Positions 42,454 through 51,213 of a stretch of DNA of 64,000 nucleotides are shown here, piece by piece (within the stretch, counting starts at the first letter, position 1; each line of letters begins with the position of its first letter). The stretch spans positions 36,995-100,994 of the forward strand of contig NZ_JBBCBW010000022.1 in assembly GCF_037204085.1 (NCBI RefSeq), in the 5' to 3' direction. Source of the stretch: Variovorax sp037204085 (GTDB lineage Bacteria > Pseudomonadota > Gammaproteobacteria > Burkholderiales > Burkholderiaceae_C). A program made the position numbers and the translations under genes. The notes below the pieces were generated by a model that saw nothing but the letters and a program-made list of their open reading frames with translations, had not been told where the DNA came from and made no database searches.

Positions 42454-43338
42454 ATGGCGATGGCACGCGAGATCAGCCTCCTCGACCTTTCGGGCAAGCC
42501 AGTGCGGTTCGACGGCAGGATGCTGATGAACGCGGCCGCCACGCCATGGCAGGGCTTTGCGCTGGAGGTGCGCGCCATGCACGGCGACGGCGAAAACCCG
42601 GCCTGCTACAACCCCCATCCGCTGCTCGCCTTCTGCATGCGCGGCCATGTGACGTCCGCGATGACCACGGGGCGCCGCACCAGCCACGTCGAGAGCCGGC
42701 CCGGCAGCGTGTGCATCTTCGACCAGGGCTACGAGGTCGACCGCGTGACGTGGTCCGGCCAATGCGACGAGGTGATCGCACTGGAGATCCGCCCCGAAAC
42801 CCTGCGCAGCCTGATGCCCGAGAGCGACGGCGAGCTGCACCTGCAGACGCATCTCTCGACCACAGACGCCACGCTGACCTCGCTTGCCATTGCCATGCGC
42901 GACGAGGTCGAGCGCGGCTGCACCTCGGGCCGCATGCACGCGCAAGGCCTGTCCATGGCATTGGTGAGCTATCTGCAAAGCCGCTACGGCGGCGCGCGCA
43001 ACGCGAAGCGCGCGCCGGGGCGGCTCTCGCAGGCGGACCTGCGCAAGATCTACGACTGGGTGATGCAGCACCTGGGCGAAGACTTCGGCATCGACGAACT
43101 CGCGGCCGAGCTGAACATGAGCGCGGTGCACTTCACGCGTCTCTTCAGGGCCAGCACCGGCTCGACGCCGTACCGCTATGTGATGGAGCAGCGCGTGCGC
43201 CACGCACTCACGCTGCTGGAAGGCCGGTTGTCGCTCGCCGAGATCGCGCACACGGTCGGCTTTTCGAGCCAGGCGCACTTCACGCAGGTGTTCAAGCAAC
43301 TGGTGGGCACCACGCCCGCGCGCGCACGGCTCGGGTAA
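42454..43338 (+). CDS. AraC-family transcriptional regulator
   Basis: A 294-residue regulator. The C-terminal AraC domain (about 190-294) has both helix-turn-helix units: IDELAAELNMSAVHFTRLFRASTG and LAEIAHTVGFSSQAHFTQVFKQLVG. The N-terminal part is a cupin-like ligand domain typical of the PF14525-type group. AGAAGGAGCG precedes the ATG. It is the last gene of the transporter run, so it may act locally on the transporter or on the tannase-family gene that follows. Confidence 0.9.
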   Translation: MAMAREISLLDLSGKPVRFDGRMLMNAAATPWQGFALEVRAMHGDGENPACYNPHPLLAFCMRGHVTSAMTTGRRTSHVESRPGSVCIFDQGYEVDRVTWSGQCDEVIALEIRPETLRSLMPESDGELHLQTHLSTTDATLTSLAIAMRDEVERGCTSGRMHAQGLSMALVSYLQSRYGGARNAKRAPGRLSQADLRKIYDWVMQHLGEDFGIDELAAELNMSAVHFTRLFRASTGSTPYRYVMEQRVRHALTLLEGRLSLAEIAHTVGFSSQAHFTQVFKQLVGTTPARARLG

Positions 43339-43444
43339 GTCCCGGTGCGAGGTGAATGGATCCCGCAAGCGATGATCGCTTGTCGATAGACCGGAAGGCC
43401 GGCGGAAAGGCAAATTCGATCTCCACACAACAGGAGACAAGAAG

Positions 43445-45364
43445 ATGCCCCGAACGACCCTGCGCACCAGACAAAACACGCGGACCCCTTCGCGCATCGC
43501 ACCCCCAGCACTGGCCGCCCTGTGCATGGGCATTTGCGCCGCCGCGGCGCTGACGGCCTGCGGCGGCAGCGGCTCCTCAGGGCCTTCGCTGCCTTTCATT
43601 CCCACAGCCCCGCCGCCCGCCGGCCCCGCAACCCCCACCGCGCTGGCCTGCGACGAAAGCCTGAAGACCGCCTTCAAGCCCGACGCGAACACTACTGTGA
43701 CCGTGGTGAAGCACTTCAAGCAGGGTGACGACCTGAACCTCGACGGCACCGCCTCTGGCACCGTGGCGGCCAGCGACGTGTGCATGGTCAAGCTCAACGT
43801 CGGGCCGGGCAACGCAGGGCCGGCCGATGCGCCGTCCACCTCGCCCGGCATCGGCATCGAGGTGTGGCTGCCCGCAACGGCCAAATGGAACAACCGCCTA
43901 CGCGTGCTCGGCGGTGGCGGCTTCGTGGGCGATGCCGGCATCAGCTCCAAAACGCAGATCGGCGGCGCCGGCGCAGCCGCCATTGCGGCGGGCGAAGGCT
44001 CTGTGAGCGCTGTGACCGACGCGGGGCATGCATCGAAATTGCCCATCGGCGCGGTGGACGGTTCGTTCGCAATGAAGCCCGACGGCACCATCAACACCAC
44101 GCTCTGGACCGACTTTGCGAGCCGCGGCATCCACGAGATGGCGGTGAAGACCAAGGCGCTCGCGGCCGGCTTCTACCAGCGCGACGCAAAGTACGCCTAT
44201 TGGGACGGCTGCTCCACCGGCGGCCGGCAGGGCCACATGCAGGCGCAGGTGAACCCCGACGATTTCGACGGCATCCTGGCAGGCAACAGCGCGATCAACT
44301 GGACCACTTTCATCACCGCCGAGCTGTACCCGCAGGTCGTGATGCAGCGCGACTTGGGCGGCACGCCGCTCACGGCCGACCAGCTCGCGCTGGTGTCGTC
44401 CGCTGCGGTGAGTGCCTGCGACAGCACGCTGACCGGACAGCACGAAGGCTTCATCAGCGACCCTGCCGCCTGCAAGTACGACCCCACGCAGGACCCCGCC
44501 GTGCTATGCACCGGCAGCGGCGGCAGCAATGCCACCGCCGCCTGCCTGACGACCGTGCAGGCGCAGGCCGTCAACAAGATCTGGTACGGCCAGACGCGCG
44601 ACGGCAGCGCACCGGCGCCTGCAAGCGACGTGGGCTATGGCGCCACGTTGGCGTCGGGCCAGCTCTGGTACGGCCTCACGCGCGGCACCGCGCTCAACAG
44701 CCCCGGCATGCCGGGGTTCTCGCTCGCGGACTCCACAAGCGGGGTGCCCAATCCGTTTCCGATTGCGGCGCACCAGGTGGCGCTCAACCTGCAGGACCCG
44801 ACGATTGCCACGCCCGATTTCATCAACGCAACAGGCAACGGCGCAAACAACTGGAAGGCGCTGTCGTATGCGCAATTGGCCAACGCCAGCGACCGCGGCA
44901 AGGCACTGCAAACCGCCTTCGCGAACATCAATGCCGACAACCCCGACTTGGCCAGGTTCCGAGACCGCGGCGCCAAGCTGCTGACGTACCACGGGCTGGC
45001 CGACCAGCTGATTCCGAACTCGGGCACGGCCAACTACTACGAGCGCGCGGCCAAGACGATGGGCGGCATCGATGAGACGCAGAAGTTCTACCGCTACCTC
45101 GAGATTCCTGCGATGGGGCATTGCGCGGGCGTGGGCTCGGTCAACGGGCTCGCTGGCGTGAGCCCAGCGGCCAACCCACCGCTGCCGGCACCGAACCAGT
45201 TGTTCGCCGCGTTGACCGACTGGGTCGAAAAAGGCGTGGCGCCCGACAACCTGGTGCTGCAGAACGCCGACCAATCGCTCGCACGGCCGCTGTGCACCTA
45301 TCCGAAGAAGCTTGCCTACCTTGGCGGCGACGTGAAGTCGGCGGCCAGCTTCGCCTGCCGCTGA
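43445..45364 (+). CDS. tannase/feruloyl esterase family lipoprotein
   Basis: A 639-residue exported serine esterase. A long N-terminal tail precedes a lipobox (AALTACGGS, Cys39), so the mature protein should be lipid-anchored. A Pro-rich linker follows. The nucleophile elbow is GCSTGGRQG and the C-terminal half carries the Asp/His of the tannase fold, with CAGVGSVNG near the catalytic His (MGHCAG). AGGAGACAAGAAG precedes the ATG. It would release aromatic acids from esters outside the cell or in the periplasm, feeding aromatic catabolism. Substrate specificity (gallate, ferulate or terephthalate monoesters) cannot be read from the sequence. Confidence 0.9.
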   Translation: MPRTTLRTRQNTRTPSRIAPPALAALCMGICAAAALTACGGSGSSGPSLPFIPTAPPPAGPATPTALACDESLKTAFKPDANTTVTVVKHFKQGDDLNLDGTASGTVAASDVCMVKLNVGPGNAGPADAPSTSPGIGIEVWLPATAKWNNRLRVLGGGGFVGDAGISSKTQIGGAGAAAIAAGEGSVSAVTDAGHASKLPIGAVDGSFAMKPDGTINTTLWTDFASRGIHEMAVKTKALAAGFYQRDAKYAYWDGCSTGGRQGHMQAQVNPDDFDGILAGNSAINWTTFITAELYPQVVMQRDLGGTPLTADQLALVSSAAVSACDSTLTGQHEGFISDPAACKYDPTQDPAVLCTGSGGSNATAACLTTVQAQAVNKIWYGQTRDGSAPAPASDVGYGATLASGQLWYGLTRGTALNSPGMPGFSLADSTSGVPNPFPIAAHQVALNLQDPTIATPDFINATGNGANNWKALSYAQLANASDRGKALQTAFANINADNPDLARFRDRGAKLLTYHGLADQLIPNSGTANYYERAAKTMGGIDETQKFYRYLEIPAMGHCAGVGSVNGLAGVSPAANPPLPAPNQLFAALTDWVEKGVAPDNLVLQNADQSLARPLCTYPKKLAYLGGDVKSAASFACR

Positions 45365-45368
45365 GCCT

Positions 45369-46280
45369 TCAGCCCGGCCGCTGCGCCATGAGGAAATCGA
45401 TGAACACCCGCATGCGCAGCGGCACGTGGCGCCCGTCCGGGTACAGCAGCGTGTAGGGGCGCGAGCGGCCCGCGAAGGGCTTGAGCACCTCGACGAGCGT
45501 GCCGTCGGCAAGCTCCTTTTCCACCACGAAGCGATAGGTCTGAAACAGGCCGGCGTCGCTCTTGGCCAGGGTGACGCCGCCGAGCACGTCGTCGGAGCAG
45601 CTGTAGGCGCTGTCCGCGAAGACCTCGCGCTCCTCGCCGTTCTCCTTGAAGAGCCACGAGATGCGGCGGCCGCTGCTGGGCAGCTCGAACTGGATGCACT
45701 CGTGCGCGGCGAGGTCGTCCAGCGTGCGCGGCGTGCCGGCCTTCTTCAGGTACTTGCGGGTGGCGACCACCACCAGGCCGGCATCTTCCAGGTGCCGTGC
45801 GATCAGCGTGGAGTCGGGCTGGGCGCGCACACGCACGGCCATGTCGTAGCCCTCTTCCACGAAGTCGATGTTGCGGTTGCTCAGGTGCACGTGCAGCCGG
45901 ATGTCGGGAAAGCGTTCGCGGAACGCCGGCAGCAGCGGCAGGATGCGGTGGTGGCCGTAGGTGGTCGGCACGCTGATGCGCAGCGTGCCCGAAGGCTGCG
46001 CCTGCTGGCCCATGACCTCGCGCTCGGCATCGGCAAGCTGCGCCAGCGCCTGCTGGCACTGCGCGAAGTAGGTGCGGCCCGCGTCGGTGAGCCGCACGCT
46101 GCGCGTGGTGCGCACGAACAGTCGCAGGCCCAGCCGCTTTTCGAGCCGCGAGATCGAGCGGCTCACGGCCGCCGGCGTCACACCCGCCGCAAGCGCCGCC
46201 GAAGTGAAGCCGCCCGTCTCCGCAGCAAGGCAGAAGAGTTCGATGCTGCCCAGGAGGATGTCGCCGAACTGCCGTTGCAT
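45369..46280 (-). CDS. LysR-family regulator divergent from the SDR gene
   Basis: A 303-residue LysR protein of the large PF03466 group with an N-terminal winged helix (IELFCLAAETGGFTSAALAAGVTPAAVSRSISRLEKRL) and an effector domain containing SGTLRISVPTTYGHHRILP. It is divergent from an SDR gene across 107 bases and convergent with the tannase-family gene. By the usual LysR pattern it regulates the SDR/tautomerase pair. Confidence 0.9.
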   Translation of the reverse strand: MQRQFGDILLGSIELFCLAAETGGFTSAALAAGVTPAAVSRSISRLEKRLGLRLFVRTTRSVRLTDAGRTYFAQCQQALAQLADAEREVMGQQAQPSGTLRISVPTTYGHHRILPLLPAFRERFPDIRLHVHLSNRNIDFVEEGYDMAVRVRAQPDSTLIARHLEDAGLVVVATRKYLKKAGTPRTLDDLAAHECIQFELPSSGRRISWLFKENGEEREVFADSAYSCSDDVLGGVTLAKSDAGLFQTYRFVVEKELADGTLVEVLKPFAGRSRPYTLLYPDGRHVPLRMRVFIDFLMAQRPG

Positions 46281-46387
46281 GGATTGATTACCTCGCGTAT
46301 CAAGTGAAGTGCGAGTCTAGTGATTTATCTATTGCGGCGTCATCAATACAGTTCTCCTCACGTCATCAACCTGTTTGGAGAACCGAC

Positions 46388-47131
46388 ATGCAAGACAGCA
46401 GCAACTCACCCACCGTCGTCATTACCGGCGCCTCGAGCGGCATCGGCCTGGGCCTTGCGCAGGCCTACCTGGAGCGCGGCTTCAACGTGGTCGCGAATGC
46501 GCGCACCGAAGAGCGGCTTGCGGCCGCCGCAAAGCAGCTGGGCAACCCGGCGCGCTTTGTGGGCGTGGCCGGCGACATCGGCAAGCGCGACACCGCGCAG
46601 CAGCTCATCGACCGCGCGGTGGAGCGCTTCGGCCACGTCGACGTGCTCGTCAACAACGCGGGCATCTTCAACGCCAAGCCGTTCGTCGAATACACCGAGG
46701 AAGAGCTCGACCAGCTGGTGGCCACCAACCTCAAGGGCTTTGTCTACGCCTCGCAGGCTGCGGCAAGGCACATGGTGGCGCGCCGGCAGGGCCACATCGT
46801 GAACATCACGGCCAGCATCGCGCTGCAGCCGAACCAGCAGGTGCCTGCCCTGCTGCCGGTGCTCATCAAGGGCGGCATCAACGCTGCGACGCGGGCGCTG
46901 GCGCTCGAACTCGCGCCGCACAACGTCAAGGTGAATGCGGTGGCGCCCGGCATCGTCGACACGCCGCTGTACACGCCCGAGCAGCACGGCTTCCTGAACG
47001 GCCTCTCGCCTTCGGGCCGCATCGCGCAGGTGCGCGAGATCGCCGACGCCGTGCTCTACCTCACGAACGCCGATTTCACGACGGGCGTGGTGCTGCCGGT
47101 GGACGGCGGCATGAGCACGGGCAAGTGGTAA
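46388..47131 (+). CDS. SDR-family protein with an altered catalytic tetrad
   Basis: A 247-residue Rossmann-fold protein. TGASSGIG (13-20) binds the dinucleotide, NNAGIF lies at 89-94, and Asn114 and Ser143 are in place. The YxxxK motif is broken: Lys161 is present in LPVLIKGGINA, but Pro157 stands where the catalytic Tyr belongs. The rest of the fold, including the C-terminal GVVLPVDGGMSTGKW, is intact, so this is not a decayed gene. It could use another proton donor or act as a non-oxidoreductive binding protein. It pairs with a tautomerase gene 28 bases downstream. GGAG precedes the ATG. Confidence 0.87.
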   Translation: MQDSSNSPTVVITGASSGIGLGLAQAYLERGFNVVANARTEERLAAAAKQLGNPARFVGVAGDIGKRDTAQQLIDRAVERFGHVDVLVNNAGIFNAKPFVEYTEEELDQLVATNLKGFVYASQAAARHMVARRQGHIVNITASIALQPNQQVPALLPVLIKGGINAATRALALELAPHNVKVNAVAPGIVDTPLYTPEQHGFLNGLSPSGRIAQVREIADAVLYLTNADFTTGVVLPVDGGMSTGKW

Positions 47132-47159
47132 TCACCTCATTCACCCAAAGGAGCACACC

Positions 47160-47384
47160 ATGCCTTTCATCAACCTGAAGATCACCCGCGACGGCGTCAC
47201 GCGCGAACAGAAGACCCAGGTCATCGCCGAGTTCACGGAAACGCTTGAACGCGTGCTGAACAAGCCGCCCGAATGGACGCACATCGTGATCGAGGAGATC
47301 GACACCGACGACTGGGGGTTTGCGGGCCTGACGACCACCGAGTACCGCAAGCGGCTGGCGGAAAAGGCAAAGCCGGCGAAGTGA
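47160..47384 (+). CDS. 4-oxalocrotonate tautomerase family protein
   Basis: A 74-residue tautomerase. Pro2, the catalytic N-terminal proline after Met removal, is followed by FINLKITRDGVTREQK, and DTDDWGFAG lies in the middle, as in the DmpI/YdcE-like members. The ATG follows AAAGGAGCACACC. Small size and context suggest it isomerises keto-enol forms of an intermediate made by the adjacent SDR-like protein. The substrate is unknown. Confidence 0.88.
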   Translation: MPFINLKITRDGVTREQKTQVIAEFTETLERVLNKPPEWTHIVIEEIDTDDWGFAGLTTTEYRKRLAEKAKPAK

Positions 47385-47411
47385 AGGGCACCCAGGCGCC
47401 GCGAGCCGCGC

Positions 47412-48119
47412 CTATTCGATGAAGCGCCGCAGCCCTTCCAGATCGATCACGGTGATGCCGCCGTACTCGATGCGCAAAAAGCCCGCCTCCTTGAGCCGGT
47501 TCAGCGCCGCATTGCACCGCTGCCGCGAGACCCCCGAGAGATTCGCAATCTCTTCTTGCGAGGTCTGCAGATGCAGCTCGCTGCCCGGGTAAAGCCACGG
47601 GTGGAACAGTCCCGCCAGCGCACGTGCCACCTGGCTGTCGGCGTCGAGCAGCCGGTGCGCTGCGTAGTTGCCCATGAACCAGTGCAGCCGCTCGTTGAGT
47701 TGCTGCAGCAGGAAATGATCGAAGCCGCGCTGGGTGCGGTGCAGCCACTCGAAAGTTTCCAGTGGCAGTTGGGCCACGCGGCTGGGGCGCAGCGCAATGA
47801 CGTCGGCCGAGCGCGGGGCGGCGCGCAGCAGCGTGCCTTCGCCGAACCAGCAGCCGACCGAGAGCCCGCCGAAGGTGACCGAGCGGCCGTCACTGGAGGT
47901 AATGGACCACTTGAGCAGGCCTTCGAGCGTGCCGTACCAGTGCAGCGGCGTATCGCCGCGCCGGCACAGCGCGGCGCCGGCCGCAACCTCGACTTCGCGC
48001 ATCTCGTCGAGCACGCGCTCGCGCGCCGCTTCGTCGAGCAGCGGAAACCAGGCCGAGCGCTGAAGCAGTTGTGGAACCGTCAGCGATGCCGCCTTGATGG
48101 CCGGCTTCGTCGTGGACAT
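47412..48119 (-). CDS. Crp/Fnr-family transcriptional regulator
   Basis: A 235-residue protein with an N-terminal cyclic-nucleotide-binding-like beta-roll (about 25-140, GCWFGEGTLLRAAPRSADV) and a C-terminal helix-turn-helix of the Crp type (TSQEEIANLSGVSRQRCNAALNRLKEAGFL). It lacks the N-terminal cysteines of Fnr. The ligand-binding phosphate cassette differs from Crp, so cAMP is uncertain. The ATG at 48119 is preferred over a start at 48215. It is divergent from the BKACE gene across 145 bases and probably controls it. Confidence 0.88.
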   Translation of the reverse strand: MSTTKPAIKAASLTVPQLLQRSAWFPLLDEAARERVLDEMREVEVAAGAALCRRGDTPLHWYGTLEGLLKWSITSSDGRSVTFGGLSVGCWFGEGTLLRAAPRSADVIALRPSRVAQLPLETFEWLHRTQRGFDHFLLQQLNERLHWFMGNYAAHRLLDADSQVARALAGLFHPWLYPGSELHLQTSQEEIANLSGVSRQRCNAALNRLKEAGFLRIEYGGITVIDLEGLRRFIE

Positions 48120-48264
48120 GAAAAGAAAGCTCCTGATGGCGCGGAAAAGGGGCCGCGCCGCGTAAACCCTGACTCCAAATGTCGTCGCAATGACTGAGTG
48201 TGCCTGCCCCTCCAAAAAATAATAGCGCGCCCCTCATGAACGAAGACACCAGGAGACCCGGAGC

Positions 48265-49188
48265 ATGTCGTCGAAGCGCAAAGTGATCGTGACCATCGCC
48301 CCTACCGGCGGCATGGCGCACAAGTCGCAGAACCCGCACCTTCCCACCCAGCCGGCCGAAATTGCGGCCGACGTGCTGCGCTGCTGGAACGCCGGCGCCA
48401 GCGTGGCGGCCATCCACGCACGCCGCCCGGACGACGGCGCCACCTGCGATGCCGAGGTGTACCGCGACATCAACAGCCGCATCCGCAACGCCGGCTGCGA
48501 CATCGTCATCAACAACTCCACGGGCGGCGGTGTGCACGGCGACATGGTGAAGCCGCTGACGGGCGACCGCTGGGAGATTGCGTGGGAAGAGCGCATCAAG
48601 GGCATGGACGCAGGCGCCGAGATGTGCACGCTGGATGCGACCACGCTGAACCTGAGCTTCGAGGGCAAGCAGATCCTGATGGACACGCCCATTACCCGCG
48701 GCCGCGAACTGGCCGCCGGCATGAAGGCGCGCGGCATCAAGCCCGAGTGGGAGGTGTTCAGCCCCACCCACATCCTGCAGGACACGACCACGCTGATCGA
48801 AGAAGGCCACGACGACGAGCCCTACTTCATCAACCTGGTGATGAACGTGCACCGCAACTTCCAGAACGCGATGCCGTACTCGCCGCGCTTCCTGCAGATG
48901 ATGGTCGACACATTGCCCCGCGGCAGCATCTTCGGCGTGAGCGGCATCGGCACCTCGCAGCTGGAGGCCAACGTGGCGGCGCTGCTGCTGGGCGGGCATG
49001 CGCGCGTGGGTCTGGAAGACAACCTCTACTTTCGCCACGGCGAGCTCGCCACCAACGTGCAGCTCACCGAACGCATCGTGCGCGTTATCCACGAGCTCGA
49101 CATGGAAGTGGCCACGCCGGCCGAAGCAAGGCAGATGATGGGACTGCCGCGCCGAGGCGGGCCGCGCCCCGAGTTCGCGCCGCGTTGA
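48265..49188 (+). CDS. BKACE-family (DUF849) beta-keto acid cleavage enzyme, variant metal site
   Basis: A 307-residue TIM-barrel protein. BKACE enzymes cleave a beta-keto acid with acetyl-CoA to acetoacetate and a new CoA ester. IVTIAPTGG at the N-terminus and GGHARVGLEDN near 250 are the family marks, and the latter carries the zinc-ligand Glu. The two metal histidines normally read HxH. Here the first is Ala49 and only His51 remains (GASVAAIHARRPDD). The metal site may be altered or the activity changed. AGGAGACCCGGAGC precedes the ATG. It is the first gene of a four-gene cluster with a Bug receptor and two acyl-CoA enzymes. Confidence 0.88.
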   Translation: MSSKRKVIVTIAPTGGMAHKSQNPHLPTQPAEIAADVLRCWNAGASVAAIHARRPDDGATCDAEVYRDINSRIRNAGCDIVINNSTGGGVHGDMVKPLTGDRWEIAWEERIKGMDAGAEMCTLDATTLNLSFEGKQILMDTPITRGRELAAGMKARGIKPEWEVFSPTHILQDTTTLIEEGHDDEPYFINLVMNVHRNFQNAMPYSPRFLQMMVDTLPRGSIFGVSGIGTSQLEANVAALLLGGHARVGLEDNLYFRHGELATNVQLTERIVRVIHELDMEVATPAEARQMMGLPRRGGPRPEFAPR

Positions 49189-49248
49189 AGCGGCCGATCG
49201 ACCCCGCAGAACCTTGCCAGAACCCGCCAGAAAAACAGGAGACATGCC

Positions 49249-50241
49249 ATGAACAACCGCCGCCACTTCCTCCACACCCTGGGCGCAGCCACTGCGCTGG
49301 GTACCCTCTCGCCCTTGGCCGCGCTGGCCCAGGCGCTGGAGCAGGTCAAGATCTACTACGGGTTTCCGGCCGGCAGTTCGGGCGACAGCGTGGCGCGCCG
49401 CGTGGGCGAAAAGCTCGCGGGCTCGGCCTATACCCGCAACGTGGCGGTGGTCGAAAACAAGCCGGGCGCCGGTGGCCGCATTGCGCTGGAAACCCTGAAG
49501 AGCGCACCGGCCGACGGCAGCGTGCTGGCGCTGTCGCCGTTCTCGTGCACGTCGATCTATCCGCACATCTACAGCAAGCTCAGCTACGACCCGGCCAGGG
49601 ACTTCGTGCCGGTGTCGATTGCCGCCGTCATGCACCACGGCCTCGCAGTCGGCCCGCTGGTGCCGCCCGAGGTGCGCACGGTGAAAGACTTTCTCGCCTG
49701 GGCCAAGGCCAACCCCAACCAGGCGAGCTACGGCTCGCCGGCGGCGGGCTCTACGCCCCACTTCATCGGCGCGTTGCTGGGCCTGAACAACGGGGTCGAC
49801 CTGAAGCACGTGCCCTACCGCGGCTCGATTCCCGGTGTGACCGATGTGGTGGGCGGGCAGATTGCCGCCATGGTCACGCCCAGCGGCGACTTCATTCCCA
49901 ACCACAAGGCCGGCAAGCTGCGGCTGATTGCCACATCGGGCAAGGCGCGCTCACCCTTCTCTCCCGAAGTGCCCACCTTTGCAGAACAGGGCTTCGGAGA
50001 GCTGACCACCGAGGAGTGGTTCGGCTTCTACGCACCGGCGAGAACGCCCGCCAGCGTGGTGGCCGCGGCCAATGCCGCGATCAATGCGGCCATCAAGGAA
50101 AAGGTGGTGACGGACAGCCTGGCTGTGGTCGGCCTGATCGCCCAGGGCTCCACGGCCGATGAAATGGCGCGTTCGCAGCGGGCCGAGGCGGAGCGTTGGG
50201 GGCCGCTGGTGAAGAAGATCGGCTTCACGGCGGATTCCTGA
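49249..50241 (+). CDS. Bug/TctC family periplasmic solute-binding protein
   Basis: A 330-residue tripartite-tricarboxylate-type receptor. The signal peptide (1-29) has a twin-arginine start MNNRRHFLHTLG and ends LAALAQA. KIYYGFPAGSSGDSVARRVGEKL, VVENKPGAGGRIALETLKSAP and NPNQASYGSPAAGSTPHFIG are Bug-family marks. No TctA or TctB permease is nearby, as is common for Bug genes in this group of bacteria. It probably senses or binds the organic acid metabolised by the cluster. Confidence 0.93.
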   Translation: MNNRRHFLHTLGAATALGTLSPLAALAQALEQVKIYYGFPAGSSGDSVARRVGEKLAGSAYTRNVAVVENKPGAGGRIALETLKSAPADGSVLALSPFSCTSIYPHIYSKLSYDPARDFVPVSIAAVMHHGLAVGPLVPPEVRTVKDFLAWAKANPNQASYGSPAAGSTPHFIGALLGLNNGVDLKHVPYRGSIPGVTDVVGGQIAAMVTPSGDFIPNHKAGKLRLIATSGKARSPFSPEVPTFAEQGFGELTTEEWFGFYAPARTPASVVAAANAAINAAIKEKVVTDSLAVVGLIAQGSTADEMARSQRAEAERWGPLVKKIGFTADS

Positions 50242-50245
50242 GGCG

Positions 50246-51211
50246 ATGCGGATGGAACCGACTCCCCAACCTGCGGAATCCCCGCAACGCGTGGCGGTGG
50301 TTGCCACGGGCGTCATTGGCGCCAGCTGGGCCGCCTTTTTCCTGGCGAAGGGCCTGGACGTGGAGGCCACCGATCCCTCGCCCGATGCCGAAGCGCGTCT
50401 GCGCGCCGCCGTGGCCGCGCACTGGCCGACGCTCGAACGCTTCGGCTTGGCCGCGGGCGCCTCGCCGGAGCGACTGCGCTTTCACGCCCGGCTTGAAGAC
50501 GCCGTGGCGCACGCCGATTTCGTGCAGGAGAGCGGCCCCGAGCGGCTGGACTTCAAGATCGACCTGTTCCGGCGCATGGACGAAGCCGCGCCGGCCCACG
50601 CCATCCTGGCGTCGAGTTCTTCAGGGCTGGCCATCAGTGCCGTGCAAGCCGAGTGCAAGCACCCGGAACGCGTGGTGCTGGGCCACCCGTTCAATCCGCC
50701 GCACCTGATTCCGCTGGTGGAAGTGGTCGGCGGCGAGCACACCTCGGCCGAGACCATCGAACGCACGATGGCTTTCTATGCCGCCATCGGCAAGCGGCCG
50801 ATCCACGTGAAGCGCGAAATCAAGGGCCACATCGCGAACCGGCTGCAGGCCGCGCTCTGGCGCGAAGCCTTTCACCTCGTCAACGAAGGCGTGGCGAGCG
50901 TGGCCGACATCGATGCCGCCATTGCGCACGGCCCGGGCCTGCGCTGGGCGGTGATGGGACCGTTCATGAACCTGCATCTCTCCGGCGGTGCGGGCGGCAT
51001 CGAGCACGTGCTCGCGCACCTGGGCGGGCCGATCGAGGACTGGTGGAAGGATCTCGGAGCGCCGTCGATGACGCAAGAGCTCAAGAAGCAGGTGGCCGAA
51101 GGCGTGGCAGAAGAGTTGGGTGCGCAGCGCGTGGCCGACCTGGAAGCCGCGCGGGACATCCTGCTGTTAGACCTGATTCGCGCCAAAGCCGATACCGGCA
51201 GACTCGACTAG
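50246..51211 (+). CDS. 3-hydroxyacyl-CoA / carnitine 3-dehydrogenase-like protein
   Basis: A 321-residue NAD-dependent dehydrogenase. The N-terminal Rossmann domain has VAVVATGVIGASW, where the first glycine of GxGxxG is Ala20, and Asp43 at the end of strand 2 favours NAD. ESGPERLDFKIDLFR and LGHPFNPPHLIPLVEVVGGEHT resemble L-carnitine dehydrogenase more than FadB-type proteins. The C-terminal helical domain is present. Carnitine dehydrogenase works with a BKACE enzyme in pseudomonads, so the pairing here is suggestive. A start at 50252 has better spacing from GAGG and would shorten it by two residues. Confidence 0.85.
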   Translation: MRMEPTPQPAESPQRVAVVATGVIGASWAAFFLAKGLDVEATDPSPDAEARLRAAVAAHWPTLERFGLAAGASPERLRFHARLEDAVAHADFVQESGPERLDFKIDLFRRMDEAAPAHAILASSSSGLAISAVQAECKHPERVVLGHPFNPPHLIPLVEVVGGEHTSAETIERTMAFYAAIGKRPIHVKREIKGHIANRLQAALWREAFHLVNEGVASVADIDAAIAHGPGLRWAVMGPFMNLHLSGGAGGIEHVLAHLGGPIEDWWKDLGAPSMTQELKKQVAEGVAEELGAQRVADLEAARDILLLDLIRAKADTGRLD

Positions 51212-51213
51212 AA

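Noticed and set aside
41653..44154. 833-codon minus-strand open frame across LivF, AraC and tannase genes
   Set aside because: It overlaps three genes with strong motifs and shows no family signature.
47890..49905. 671-codon minus-strand frame over BKACE and Bug genes
   Set aside because: Shadow frame in high-GC DNA. The sense genes have convincing active-site motifs.
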